This document shows, one piece after another, positions 31,637-38,927 of a stretch of DNA of 38,927 nt. Both the position numbers and the translations under genes were made by a program. The notes under the pieces are model-generated. The model worked only from the letters and a program-made list of their open reading frames with translations, was not told where the DNA came from and did not search any database. Position 1 is the first letter of the stretch; each line of letters starts with the position of its first letter. The DNA is taken from assembly GCA_001778785.1 (NCBI GenBank), contig MFIE01000007.1, positions 27,066 to 65,992 of the forward strand, given 5' to 3'. This DNA comes from Candidatus Giovannonibacteria bacterium RIFCSPLOWO2_01_FULL_46_13. GTDB lineage: Bacteria; Patescibacteriota; Minisyncoccia; JACPKW01; UBA11713.

Positions 31637-34600
31637 ATGAGTATTCGAACAAAGAAAGCTGCGAATAAAATCGCTGTTACTTTCTTAAGCGTCTCGACGG
31701 CTTTGTTCTTGTCGGGCGCTTCTTTAACTGTACCGTTGGTAGCAAACGCTGCTTTAACGGAATCACAGATACAGTCAATCCTCTCTCTCTTATCATCGTT
31801 CGGAGCTGACCAAAGCACGATCAATAACGTAAATGCATCGTTGCGAGGACAGCCGACGACCCCAGTACCTCCTTCAACGACTGGAAACTGTGGATTTACC
31901 AGAAGCCTTTCATTAGGCATGACAGGTAATGACGTAAAATGCTTACAGCAATACTTGAACTCCGTAGGATTTCAAGTATCCACTTCTGGCGCTGGTGCCC
32001 CAGGAATGGAAACAACTTATTTTGGCGCTAAGACAAAAGCAGCTGTCGTAAAATGGCAGGCCGCTAACGGAGTTTCTCCGACATCTGGTTTATTTGGACC
32101 GATTTCTCGAGCCAAATACAATTCGATGGCAGGAACACCAGGAACGCCGGGCACACCTGGAACTCCAGGGACCCCAGGAACACCAGGAACGCCTGGAACA
32201 CCGGCTGGCACACAACTGATGATCGCTCCTGGAACACAGCCAGCTAACTCATTGGCGCCTCAGAACGCGGCTCGAGTACCTTTTACTACAGTTAGATTTA
32301 CTGCCGGCACTGACGGTGACATAACAGTAAATGGAGTAACGGTAGAAAGAGGAGGCTTGGCCGCCGACACTTCATTCGATGGAGTCGTTCTCTTGGATGA
32401 AAACGGCGTACAGCTAGGAATTTCAAAGACTTTGAACTCTTCTCACCAGGCAACTGTCGGAGAAGCATTTGTAGTAAAAGCTGGACAATCTAGAACGGTG
32501 ACTGTTGCGGCTAACATGGACTCTGATCTATCGCAGGAAGCTGGCCAGGTGGCCACTTTCTCGGTTGTTGGAGTGAATTCTGCAGCTACATTAACAGGGT
32601 CACTACCAATCTCTGGAGCTCAGCACACAATTAACGCGAGCTTAACTATAGGTTCGGTAACTGTATCGAGAGGATCTTTGGATCCTGGTGCCAATCAGAC
32701 AAAAGAGGTTGGAACGACTAACTACACCTTCGCGTCGGTAAAGGTTACCGCCGGATCTGCCGAGAAAGTTTACTTGACGCACATCCGCTGGAACCAGACT
32801 GGTTCTACCGGATCTGGTGATCTTGCTAATCTGAAGACATATGTCGACGGCACTGCCTACGACACGATGGCTTCTGTGGATGGCAAGTACTTCACCGCAA
32901 CCTTCCCCGGAAAAGGAATTCTCCTGGATAAAGGATTTTCCGCTGATATTTCCGTCAAAGGAGACATCGTCGGTGGTTCTGCTAGGACTATAGACTTCGA
33001 TATTGCCAAGCAGACAGATATAGGGTTGAAAGGGGAAACCTATGGCTATGGACTTATTCCGCCGTTGGCAGGTAGCGCTGCTACAGCCGATGGTTCTGCC
33101 TTCAATAATGCTGAAGATCCATACTATGACGCGTCTCAAGTTACGGTATCCACCGGAACTATAAACGTTTCAGTTGCGACAGCGGTCTCGGCGCAGAATA
33201 TTGCCATAAACGTATTGGGTCAGCCTTTGGGTGCCCTTGCGGTTGACGTCAAAGGAGAAGCGATCTCCGTTCAATCAATGATCTTCAATGTATCGTTGGT
33301 TGGCGAAGGAGCTAACGATGACGTAGACGATATAACTAACGCTCAATTGGTTGATCAGAACGGCGCAGTCCTTTCGACCGCGGACGGTTCTGCGACCGAT
33401 GCTAGCGGAAATGAAGGAACAATTACCTTCTCTGACACCATCACTTTCCAGCCAGGAATTACCACTCTTACTTTTAAGGGTAAAGTTGGATCTGACATAG
33501 ACGGCGATACAACTATTGCCGCTTCTACGACTCCTTCAGGCTGGTCAACAGTAAGGGGATTGACGACTGGAAACACGGTTACTCCGGCTCCGTCTTCCGC
33601 GCTTAACATGCCGAGGATGACTGTAAAAGCTGGGGCATTGACGGTATCGGCGCAGACCGTGCCGACCGCGCAGACTATCATCGCAGGCGCGTCTCAATTC
33701 GAGTTCGCCCGCTATAACTTCGATGCGACCGGTTCAGGTGAGGATATCCGCTTGGTATCCATACCGCTTACTTATGGTGTTGCTACAGGAAATGCCAACG
33801 ACCTTACAAATTGCAAACTCTACGATGGAGCAACTGTGGTCAACGCTTCGAATATTATCAACCCGACGTCTGAATCTTCATCCACGAGCTTCACCTTCGA
33901 CGGCACAGGCTTGACCCTCACCAAAGGGCAATCGAAGATTATCTCGCTTAAATGCGACCTTCGCTCAGGCTCCACGGGCTCTTACCTCTGGGGTTTGGAT
34001 ACAGCAGAGGCAACTAGCTTTACTGGTGCCACAGGACTGACTTCCGGATCGACCATTACGGAGACTCTCTCCGAATCCAATGGACAGGCGATGACTGCGG
34101 CTTCGGGGGGCACACTGACCGCGGCTCTTGATTCAGCTAGCCCGACATACAAAGTTGTATCGGCTGGAATGACCAATGTTGAGCTTGCCAGAATAAGGTT
34201 CACGGCTTCGAATGAGGCTGTCGACTTGAGACAGGTTTCCTTGCAATTAACAGGAGCTGGTTCAACAACCGCTTCGTCGACTCCGAACGACCTTGTCGGC
34301 AGAGTAGTCTCGTTGTGGACGACCGACGGCGTGCAGATTGGAACCGCGAACTTCTCAACGCAGGAAGACTACGCGACTTCCTCGGCAATTGCCTCGGGCG
34401 CGTTCCGAGTTGCTAAGGACACTTCAAAGGTCCTTGTTGTGAAGGGAGATGCATCGAGCATCTGTACTTCCTGCGATATCACCACTTCTGGAGACTTCCT
34501 GAAGGTTGACTACGATGGCAACAACATCGGAATCAACGGGAACTACGGAGTTGGTGTTTCGTCTGGAGCCAACGTTACGCCTACAGGTGGCGACACGGCT

Positions 34601-35242
34601 TCCGAAGGAGTACGCATCTTCAAAGGTTACCCGAGCTTTGCGGCTGTGGGTGTAACTGGCAATTTGGCAAACGGAGACAAAGCATTATTCAGGTTCTCCG
34701 TGAAAGCAAATGGCAATGATGTCGGTATCTACAAATTCACTTTCCGCATGGCAACCACTACGGCTGTCGTTACCAGCCCTCAAGTGTATGCATTCACTGA
34801 TTCAGGCTTCTCGAGTCCAGTAGCAGGATTGAATTCGGGTGCTGGTCTGATGTCTTCATCTACGGTTCCGTCGACTTCATGGGCTGTTTCGGCGAGTACA
34901 GACTTCGAGTTCTTCGCCAACAATTCAAGCGGTAACGCGACTGTTCTACATATTCCGTCAGGTTCGACTTATTACTTCGAACTTAGAGGAACTGTTGCAT
35001 CAACAGCCGCTGGAGCTTCGGTTTCTACACAGCTCCAAGGTGATGCTACATCCTACTCTGATGCTTCTGATCAGGTGGGTACAGCAGCACAAGTTGATGC
35101 AGGAACGGATTACGATGACTTTATCTGGACGCCAAACTCGTTGACTGCGCCATCAGTAGTTGGTGACAACGATTGGACAAACGGCTATCTTGTTCCAGGT
35201 CTCCCGACCTCGAACATGAACGCCCAGGTTATATCTCTCTAG
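31637..35242 (+). CDS. Probable S-layer/surface protein with peptidoglycan-binding domain
   Basis: A 1201-aa exported protein. The signal peptide covers residues 1-38 (cut after ANA). A short helical segment (LTESQIQSILSLLSSFG) is followed by a PG_binding_1-type domain at about residues 84-162 (LGMTGNDVKCLQQYLNSVGF, TYFGAKTKAAVVKWQAANGV, GLFGPISRAKYNSM). Eight Gly-Thr-Pro triplets form a collagen-like linker at residues 166-189. The remaining 1000 residues are Thr/Ser/Gly/Ala-rich beta-sandwich repeats with few Cys, mostly in near pairs. This layout suits anchoring to the wall by the N-domain and building a lattice outward. Codon use looks biased, with C-ending codons as in highly expressed genes. 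Two terminators follow. Confidence 0.85.
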   Translation: MSIRTKKAANKIAVTFLSVSTALFLSGASLTVPLVANAALTESQIQSILSLLSSFGADQSTINNVNASLRGQPTTPVPPSTTGNCGFTRSLSLGMTGNDVKCLQQYLNSVGFQVSTSGAGAPGMETTYFGAKTKAAVVKWQAANGVSPTSGLFGPISRAKYNSMAGTPGTPGTPGTPGTPGTPGTPGTPAGTQLMIAPGTQPANSLAPQNAARVPFTTVRFTAGTDGDITVNGVTVERGGLAADTSFDGVVLLDENGVQLGISKTLNSSHQATVGEAFVVKAGQSRTVTVAANMDSDLSQEAGQVATFSVVGVNSAATLTGSLPISGAQHTINASLTIGSVTVSRGSLDPGANQTKEVGTTNYTFASVKVTAGSAEKVYLTHIRWNQTGSTGSGDLANLKTYVDGTAYDTMASVDGKYFTATFPGKGILLDKGFSADISVKGDIVGGSARTIDFDIAKQTDIGLKGETYGYGLIPPLAGSAATADGSAFNNAEDPYYDASQVTVSTGTINVSVATAVSAQNIAINVLGQPLGALAVDVKGEAISVQSMIFNVSLVGEGANDDVDDITNAQLVDQNGAVLSTADGSATDASGNEGTITFSDTITFQPGITTLTFKGKVGSDIDGDTTIAASTTPSGWSTVRGLTTGNTVTPAPSSALNMPRMTVKAGALTVSAQTVPTAQTIIAGASQFEFARYNFDATGSGEDIRLVSIPLTYGVATGNANDLTNCKLYDGATVVNASNIINPTSESSSTSFTFDGTGLTLTKGQSKIISLKCDLRSGSTGSYLWGLDTAEATSFTGATGLTSGSTITETLSESNGQAMTAASGGTLTAALDSASPTYKVVSAGMTNVELARIRFTASNEAVDLRQVSLQLTGAGSTTASSTPNDLVGRVVSLWTTDGVQIGTANFSTQEDYATSSAIASGAFRVAKDTSKVLVVKGDASSICTSCDITTSGDFLKVDYDGNNIGINGNYGVGVSSGANVTPTGGDTASEGVRIFKGYPSFAAVGVTGNLANGDKALFRFSVKANGNDVGIYKFTFRMATTTAVVTSPQVYAFTDSGFSSPVAGLNSGAGLMSSSTVPSTSWAVSASTDFEFFANNSSGNATVLHIPSGSTYYFELRGTVASTAAGASVSTQLQGDATSYSDASDQVGTAAQVDAGTDYDDFIWTPNSLTAPSVVGDNDWTNGYLVPGLPTSNMNAQVISL
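32132..32203 (+). repeat. (Gly-Thr-Pro)8 collagen-like coding repeat
   Basis: Eight 9-bp units GGN-ACN-CCN with varied third bases. The protein repeat is exact while the DNA is not, so it is kept by selection on the protein rather than by recent slippage. Confidence 0.95.
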
Positions 35243-35250
35243 CGCTTGTG

Positions 35251-35306
35251 CCCCGATCTTTATCGGGGGCTAGCAAAACCCCCCGCCCGAAAGGGCGGGG
35301 GGTTTT
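35251..35306 (+). terminator. Double terminator after the surface-protein gene
   Basis: First hairpin CCCCGAT CTTT ATCGGGG (35251-35268). Second, a 10-bp stem CCCCCCGCCC GAAA GGGCGGGGGG (35279-35302) flanked by AAAA and TTTT. Two stops in a row fit a very highly transcribed gene. Confidence 0.93.
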
Positions 35307-35325
35307 GAATTTGGTAAGGATTCTA

Positions 35326-35331
35326 TATAAT
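35326..35331 (+). promoter_or_regulatory. -10 hexamer of the TPR gene
   Basis: A perfect TATAAT starts 12 nt before the ATG at 35338, predicting transcription from the A of the ATG. TTGAAT at 35305 is a possible -35 with a short 15-nt spacer. Confidence 0.55.
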
Positions 35332-35337
35332 TAATAA

Positions 35338-36000
35338 ATGGATTTTTTAAGTAATAAATTCTTTATCTATAGTTTGGTCATTGGCCTTATTTTGCTGGGC
35401 GGGTTTTATGTTTGGTTTGATTTAAAATACTCTGCAAATGTTCCGCAGATGGCAAATAATACAGCTTCTACGACGGAAGAAAATGGGAATGGGGCGGAAA
35501 TAAGTCTTATCCCAAATCGCCCCGTGCCAGACCTTCCTTGGCCAGTTGAGATTCATGCAGAAGTTTCAGAAGAGGCCAAGAAAATGCTCTTGGAAAATAT
35601 TGAGATTCTAACCATGAGCCTTCGCAAAGATCCCCAACAATATTCATATTGGATGGACCTGGCTTTATTCAGGAAGCAGGCGGGGGATTTCAATGGGGCA
35701 AGAATCGCTTGGGAATATGCTTCCGAAATGCGTCCGGACGATTTTATTCCTCGGCACAATCTCGGCGACCTTTATACGTACGATATAGTGAATTTAACTA
35801 AAGCCGAGGAGTATTATAAAGAGGCTATAAAAAGACAGCCTACGGAGATCATGGTGTACCAGAAGCTCTACGAGATGTATCGCTTTAAAATGAAAAATGA
35901 TGCCAAGGCTAGGGCTATATTGGAGGAAGGAATAGCAAAAAATCCGCAGGATTCCCTGCGGCTCGAGGTTATATTGGATGACTGGATTAACGGACGGTAA
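35338..36000 (+). CDS. Membrane-anchored TPR protein
   Basis: A 220-aa protein with one N-terminal transmembrane helix (about residues 9-27), a polar linker rich in Asn/Thr/Glu and a C-terminal domain of three to four tetratricopeptide repeats. Examples are YWMDLALFRKQAGDFNGARI, PRHNLGDLYTYDIVNLTKAE and YQKLYEMYRFKMKNDAKAR. TPRs act as protein-docking modules, so this may be a scaffold on the outer face of the membrane. Its partner is unknown; the adjacent surface protein is one candidate by position only. Its last 14 bp overlap the converging rpsR. Confidence 0.85.
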   Translation: MDFLSNKFFIYSLVIGLILLGGFYVWFDLKYSANVPQMANNTASTTEENGNGAEISLIPNRPVPDLPWPVEIHAEVSEEAKKMLLENIEILTMSLRKDPQQYSYWMDLALFRKQAGDFNGARIAWEYASEMRPDDFIPRHNLGDLYTYDIVNLTKAEEYYKEAIKRQPTEIMVYQKLYEMYRFKMKNDAKARAILEEGIAKNPQDSLRLEVILDDWINGR

Positions 36001-36196
36001 ACGGGAGGGAAGCGAGCACTCTTGCCCTTTTGACCGCGCTTGCTAGTTTGCGCTGGTGAAGCGAGCAGAGGCCGGATCGCCTCTTAGGCATTATCCTAAA
36101 CTGTGGATCTAAAAAACGCTTTAACGTTTCGGCGTCTTTGTAATCGATGCCCTTCATGTTCGATGTGCAGAAAAAGCACTGTTTTTGGTTAATCAT
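35987..36196 (-). CDS. rpsR: Small ribosomal subunit protein bS18
   Basis: A 69-aa ribosomal protein that pairs with bS6 on the 30S platform. It has the CFFCTSN Cys pair near the N-terminus (zinc-binding form), then IDYKDAETLKRFL and the basic core KRRSGLCSLHQRKLASAVKRAR, which is the bS18 signature. It is the last gene of the usual rpsF-ssb-rpsR cluster, with spacers of 17 and 12 nt. Confidence 0.96.
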   Translation of the reverse strand: MINQKQCFFCTSNMKGIDYKDAETLKRFLDPQFRIMPKRRSGLCSLHQRKLASAVKRARVLASLPFTVR

Positions 36197-36213
36197 TTTT
36201 ATTTATTACTTAC

Positions 36214-36669
36214 TTAAAAAGGTATTTCGTCCGGGTTAATTTCGTCGCCCGGATATTCTATTGTCTCTATTTTCTCTTCTTCCTTGTTGGGCTGTTGTTT
36301 TTCAGAGGGGCCGGCTGGCGCTTGTCCTCCGCCATCATATCCGCCGATCTTCGGCCCCATCTGCATGCCCTCCATTATTATTTCCGTCCGGTTCTTTTTG
36401 CCCCCGTCCTTGGATTCCCAGTTTCTGGTTTGGAGCCTGCCTTCTATGTATACCATTTTCCCCCTGGAAAGATACTGCGAGGCGATTTCAGCTAAGCGGC
36501 CGAAAGCGACTATATTATGAAATTCCGTCTGTTTTTCCTGCTTGCCGTCCCTTTTATATACCCGGTTGGTGGCTATCCCGAAGGTTACTACCGGCTGTCC
36601 TGAAGGCAGGGAGCGCATTTCCGGGTCGCGGGTGAGGTTTCCTATCAAGAGTACCTTGTTGAGATTCAT
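36214..36669 (-). CDS. ssb: Single-stranded DNA-binding protein
   Basis: SSB of 151 aa. The OB fold covers residues 1-110: MNLNKVLLIGNLTRDPEMRS, FGIATNRVYK, EFHNIVAFGRLAEIASQYL and KGKMVYIEGRLQTRNWE-type segments (SRGKMVYIEGRLQTRNWE). A Gly/Gln/Pro-rich linker follows. The acidic C-terminal tip (INPDEIPF) is the docking site for repair and replication partners. It lies between rpsF and rpsR as in most bacteria. Confidence 0.97.
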   Translation of the reverse strand: MNLNKVLLIGNLTRDPEMRSLPSGQPVVTFGIATNRVYKRDGKQEKQTEFHNIVAFGRLAEIASQYLSRGKMVYIEGRLQTRNWESKDGGKKNRTEIIMEGMQMGPKIGGYDGGGQAPAGPSEKQQPNKEEEKIETIEYPGDEINPDEIPF

Positions 36670-36681
36670 GCTTAAATACTA

Positions 36682-37083
36682 CTATTCTCCTAAAATTTCT
36701 TCCAGTTTCTTGTCGATCTCCTGCACATCCGCGGCCTTTGTCTCTGGAGCCCTCTTTATTTTCGGGTGTCCCTTGGTCTCGAACCCATAGGCCTTGGCGA
36801 TGGTGATCATATACCTGATGAATTTCTGGTCGCGCTTTAATCTCGATTCCAATTCCGAGAGGTCCTCCGGTTTCAAGAAAAATTTCATGCTTCCAAATAC
36901 CCCTTCGTAGTTTTTACCTACCGGATAAGCGAGGCGCCTTTTTGAAAGTCGCGACTCCTCAAGGCTTCGTCCGCTTTTTTCTTCTATGTATTTTCGGATC
37001 TGCTCGAGAGTGCCGGTCAGGCCTTCATCGCTGTCGATCTTTAAAACGTAGGAAATCTCGTATAATTTTGGTTCTTGCTGCAT
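36682..37083 (-). CDS. rpsF: Small ribosomal subunit protein bS6
   Basis: bS6 binds bS18 and 16S rRNA on the 30S platform. The protein (133 aa) begins with YEISYVLKIDSDEGLTGTLEQ, and the family core is seen in SRLSKRRLAYPVGKNYEGVFG and LKRDQKFIRYMITIAKA. The C-terminal Lys/Glu-rich tail makes it longer than the usual 95-110 aa. It is the first gene of the rpsF-ssb-rpsR unit, and its promoter overlaps the end of ychF. Confidence 0.94.
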   Translation of the reverse strand: MQQEPKLYEISYVLKIDSDEGLTGTLEQIRKYIEEKSGRSLEESRLSKRRLAYPVGKNYEGVFGSMKFFLKPEDLSELESRLKRDQKFIRYMITIAKAYGFETKGHPKIKRAPETKAADVQEIDKKLEEILGE

Positions 37084-37089
37084 GAAAAG

Positions 37090-37118
37090 AGTATATCAGA
37101 CCTATATCTTAAATTCAA
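37090..37118 (-). promoter_or_regulatory. Promoter of rpsF-ssb-rpsR
   Basis: On the minus strand TTGAAT (37118-37113), a 17-nt spacer and TATACT (37095-37090). The hexamer starts 12 nt before the ATG at 37083, so the message is predicted to be leaderless. This is the best case with both boxes. Confidence 0.65.
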
Positions 37119-38004
37119 TTACGTCCCCGTCCTGCACGATATACTCCCTTCCCTCTGTGCGAAGGGTTCCCAGCTCCCGCGCGCGGGCCCAGGATCCAGC
37201 CTCGATGAATTTTTCGTACGAAATTATGTCTGCCCGGATAAATTTTTGTTCGAAATCCCCGTGTATGGCCCGGCCCGCGCGCGGGGCTGTAGAATCTTTT
37301 GGAATCGTCCAGGCGCGGGATTCGTCTTCGCCGGCCGTGAAATAAGTTATCAATCCAAGGAATTCGTAAGCTTTTTTTATAAGGTCCGGGAGGGCCGATT
37401 TTTCCCCGAGTTCCTCCCTGTCTTTTTCGTCGAGCTCGGAAACCTCAAATTCTTTTTTTATGTCGATCGTGATGGAGTTTGGCATTTGCGGAATTTCAAC
37501 TTTGCCTTTCTCAGAAGTATTGAATGCGTAAAGGATCGGTTTTTCTGAAAGCAACTGCAGCTGCGTCGGGTCTTTGGCTTTTTCTTTTGTCTCCATATCT
37601 TTCAGTTCCAATTCTATCTGTATGGTCTCGATATCGGAGAGGGGATTAGGTTTTCCCGTAACGTGTATTATATTTTCGTTTTCGAACGCCCGGACCACTT
37701 CCAAGATCGCGTCCACTTCCCGGATATGCGCCAAAAATTTATTCCCTAAGCCTTCTCCCTCGGCCGCCCCCTTTACGAGTCCGGCGATGTCTACGAATTC
37801 AACAACTGCGGGGACGATTTTTTTAGATTTGGAAAGCTCGGCCAGTTTGAAAAGCCTTTCGTCGGGCACTTCAACGACGCCGACGTTCGGGTCGATCGTG
37901 GCGAAGGGGTAGTTGGACTTATCTACTTCTTTTTTGGTTAAAGCCTGGAACAGGGTAGATTTTCCAACGTTGGGCAAGCCCACTATGCCGATTTTTAGTG
38001 ACAT
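37102..38004 (-). CDS. ychF: Ribosome-binding ATPase YchF, shortened
   Basis: OBG-family ATPase that binds ribosomes. The protein is 300 aa against about 363 in most bacteria. The G domain is intact: GLPNVGKSTLFQAL, DIAGLVKGAAEGEGLGNKFL, and YAFNTSEKG in place of NKxD/NxxE. The C-terminal TGS domain is intact (ITYFTAGEDESRAWTIPKDS to EYIVQDGDVIEFKI). What is missing is about 60 residues of the central coiled-coil A domain, after IETIQIELELKDMETKEKA. The start is set at MSLKIGIVGLPN (38004); the frame continues upstream without family similarity. Confidence 0.93.
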   Translation of the reverse strand: MSLKIGIVGLPNVGKSTLFQALTKKEVDKSNYPFATIDPNVGVVEVPDERLFKLAELSKSKKIVPAVVEFVDIAGLVKGAAEGEGLGNKFLAHIREVDAILEVVRAFENENIIHVTGKPNPLSDIETIQIELELKDMETKEKAKDPTQLQLLSEKPILYAFNTSEKGKVEIPQMPNSITIDIKKEFEVSELDEKDREELGEKSALPDLIKKAYEFLGLITYFTAGEDESRAWTIPKDSTAPRAGRAIHGDFEQKFIRADIISYEKFIEAGSWARARELGTLRTEGREYIVQDGDVIEFKI

Positions 38005-38010
38005 GAGAGA

Positions 38011-38016
38011 ATAATA
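38011..38016 (-). promoter_or_regulatory. -10 hexamer of ychF
   Basis: TATTAT on the minus strand starts 12 nt before the ATG at 38004. TTTACG 17 nt further upstream is a fair -35. Confidence 0.45.
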
Positions 38017-38022
38017 GAATAT

Positions 38023-38927
38023 ATGGGGCTCGACGTAAATATAAAACTCAAGGCCTTCAAGGAAAAGGTTTTTAGGGCGTACGATGTCCGCGGCCTTTAT
38101 CCGGAGGAACTTGACCACAACACCGTCGAGCTTATTGCGGGCGGGTTTGCTGAATTCTTGAAATCGAAAGGCGATTCCTCGACCTCGCTCGAGACAAGAA
38201 AAACATGCCTCCTGGGAAGGGATATTCGCTGGAGTTCACTCGAAATTTCAGAGATGGTTTCGGACGGGCTTCGCGCCCGCGGGGTAGACGTCATTGATAT
38301 CGGGGAGGCCACAACGCCCCTACACGTCTTCGCCATTGCCCAAACCAAGGCTTCGGGCGGGATAATGGTTACGGCTTCGCATAATCCCATCAAATATAAC
38401 GGCCTAAAAATTTATAAAGGCACGGAAGCTTTAAGCGAGAAATCTGGGCTTTCCGAAATAAAAGAAATTATCAAAAAAGGGATTCCTCAGGAGGTGAGCC
38501 AAATCGGAGGGTACATCCAAAAAAGTTACCTCGAAGAATATGTAAAGTTTTTATTGAAAGGAGTTTCCGTGAAAAGAAAAATTAAAGCGGTTTTCGACGC
38601 GGGCGGGGGAGCGGTTACATTGGTGCTGCCGAAAATATTGGAGAAATTACAGAATGTCGAGGCGGAAGCGATTTTTATGAAGCCCGACCCAACCCTTTCC
38701 GAAAAAGAACCGAACCCGCTCCTTCCGCAAGCGCAGGAGAAAATTAAAGAAGTCGTACGCGATAAAAAAGCGGACATAGGTTTTCTTTTCGATCCGGACG
38801 GGGACCGCTTAATTGTTTTTGATGAAAACGCGAACGCTATCCGCGGGGACGGAATTTTGTGGCTCTTGGCGCGGCGCTTGGCGCGTGCTGGCGAGAGCGT
38901 AGTATATGATATCCGTTCCTCGAAAGC
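38023..38927 (+). CDS. manB: Phosphomannomutase/phosphoglucomutase, 3' end beyond window
   Basis: Alpha-D-phosphohexomutase that interconverts the 6- and 1-phosphates of mannose or glucose to feed sugar nucleotides for surface glycans. The visible 301 residues include KVFRAYDVRGLYPEEL at the N-terminus, the active-site phosphoserine loop MVTASHNPIKYNGLKIY (Ser119) and the magnesium loop FDPDGDR (Asp257, 259, 261). The sugar-binding and phosphate-binding domains lie beyond the edge. It is divergent from ychF with 18 bp between the two starts. The substrate (mannose or glucose) cannot be told from this part. Confidence 0.93.
   Translation, partial: MGLDVNIKLKAFKEKVFRAYDVRGLYPEELDHNTVELIAGGFAEFLKSKGDSSTSLETRKTCLLGRDIRWSSLEISEMVSDGLRARGVDVIDIGEATTPLHVFAIAQTKASGGIMVTASHNPIKYNGLKIYKGTEALSEKSGLSEIKEIIKKGIPQEVSQIGGYIQKSYLEEYVKFLLKGVSVKRKIKAVFDAGGGAVTLVLPKILEKLQNVEAEAIFMKPDPTLSEKEPNPLLPQAQEKIKEVVRDKKADIGFLFDPDGDRLIVFDENANAIRGDGILWLLARRLARAGESVVYDIRSSK

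Noticed and set aside
32132..32203. Regular repeat taken as a CRISPR or microsatellite
   Set aside because: The 9-bp units have no spacers and vary at third positions; they encode an exact Gly-Thr-Pro repeat.
38005..38118. Upstream extension of ychF
   Set aside because: The added 38 residues lie over the manB start and lack similarity; the G domain begins at MSLKIGIVGLPN.

Overview
The window looks like a chromosomal segment of a Patescibacteria (Candidate Phyla Radiation) genome, most likely of the Parcubacteria group. This is inferred from gene content and style, because no 16S rRNA gene is present. The clues are compact housekeeping genes with 1-15 bp overlaps, a short FtsA-FtsZ/FtsB/FtsEX/MurJ division and wall set, a large secreted surface protein with a peptidoglycan-binding domain, a Wzy/TPR membrane protein, an archaeal-looking cytidylate kinase, and very little use of Shine-Dalgarno sites.

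Layout. 1-933: divergent pth (cut by the window edge) and lepB. 923-5942: a tight plus-strand run hisS, HIT, rpsU, yqeY, ybeY, ftsA, ftsZ, ending in a hairpin terminator. 6089-10070: class I ribonucleotide reductase nrdA-nrdB. 10072-10482: RNase P RNA with a consensus promoter and a terminator. 10485-20089: a lone HTH gene, then Wzy-TPR, murJ, lepA, an FtsB-like gene, a SurA-N-like gene, tRNA-Gly, a lysyl-oxidase-domain protein and a PQQ-type sugar dehydrogenase. 20115-23002: tRNA-Thr, prfB (programmed frameshift), ftsE, ftsX. 23052-30209: a mostly minus-strand block holding an RRM protein, a VIT1-like transporter, small membrane proteins, a HIT protein, typA, a GH18 hydrolase and tRNA-Gln, with a plus-strand cmk. 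30291-31082: a MOSC gene. 31083-31636: a long intergenic leader. 31637-35242: a 1201-aa probable S-layer protein. 35338-36000: a TPR protein. 35987-38004: rpsR, ssb, rpsF and ychF on the minus strand. 38023 to the end: phosphomannomutase (cut by the edge).

Functional themes. Division and envelope growth (FtsA, FtsZ, FtsB, FtsE/X, MurJ, GH18, surface protein) and translation (HisRS, S21, S18, S6, LepA, TypA, RF2, Pth, YbeY, YchF, RNase P, three tRNAs) dominate. A probable operon at 17678-20089 puts a copper/LTQ-type lysyl oxidase domain directly before a PQQ-type dehydrogenase, so two predicted secreted quinoproteins sit side by side. NrdB keeps the radical tyrosine, which together with the lysyl oxidase suggests at least occasional access to oxygen.

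The most unusual signals are: (1) a -10-like hexamer placed 11-13 nt before the ATG of about ten first-in-operon genes, implying leaderless transcription as a default; (2) the lysyl oxidase domain with all copper and LTQ residues, joined to an MltG-like N-terminal region; (3) an RF2 with SHF in place of SPF and a frameshift site that carries a hairpin instead of a Shine-Dalgarno; (4) small repeated palindromes within rnpB and in frame within typA.
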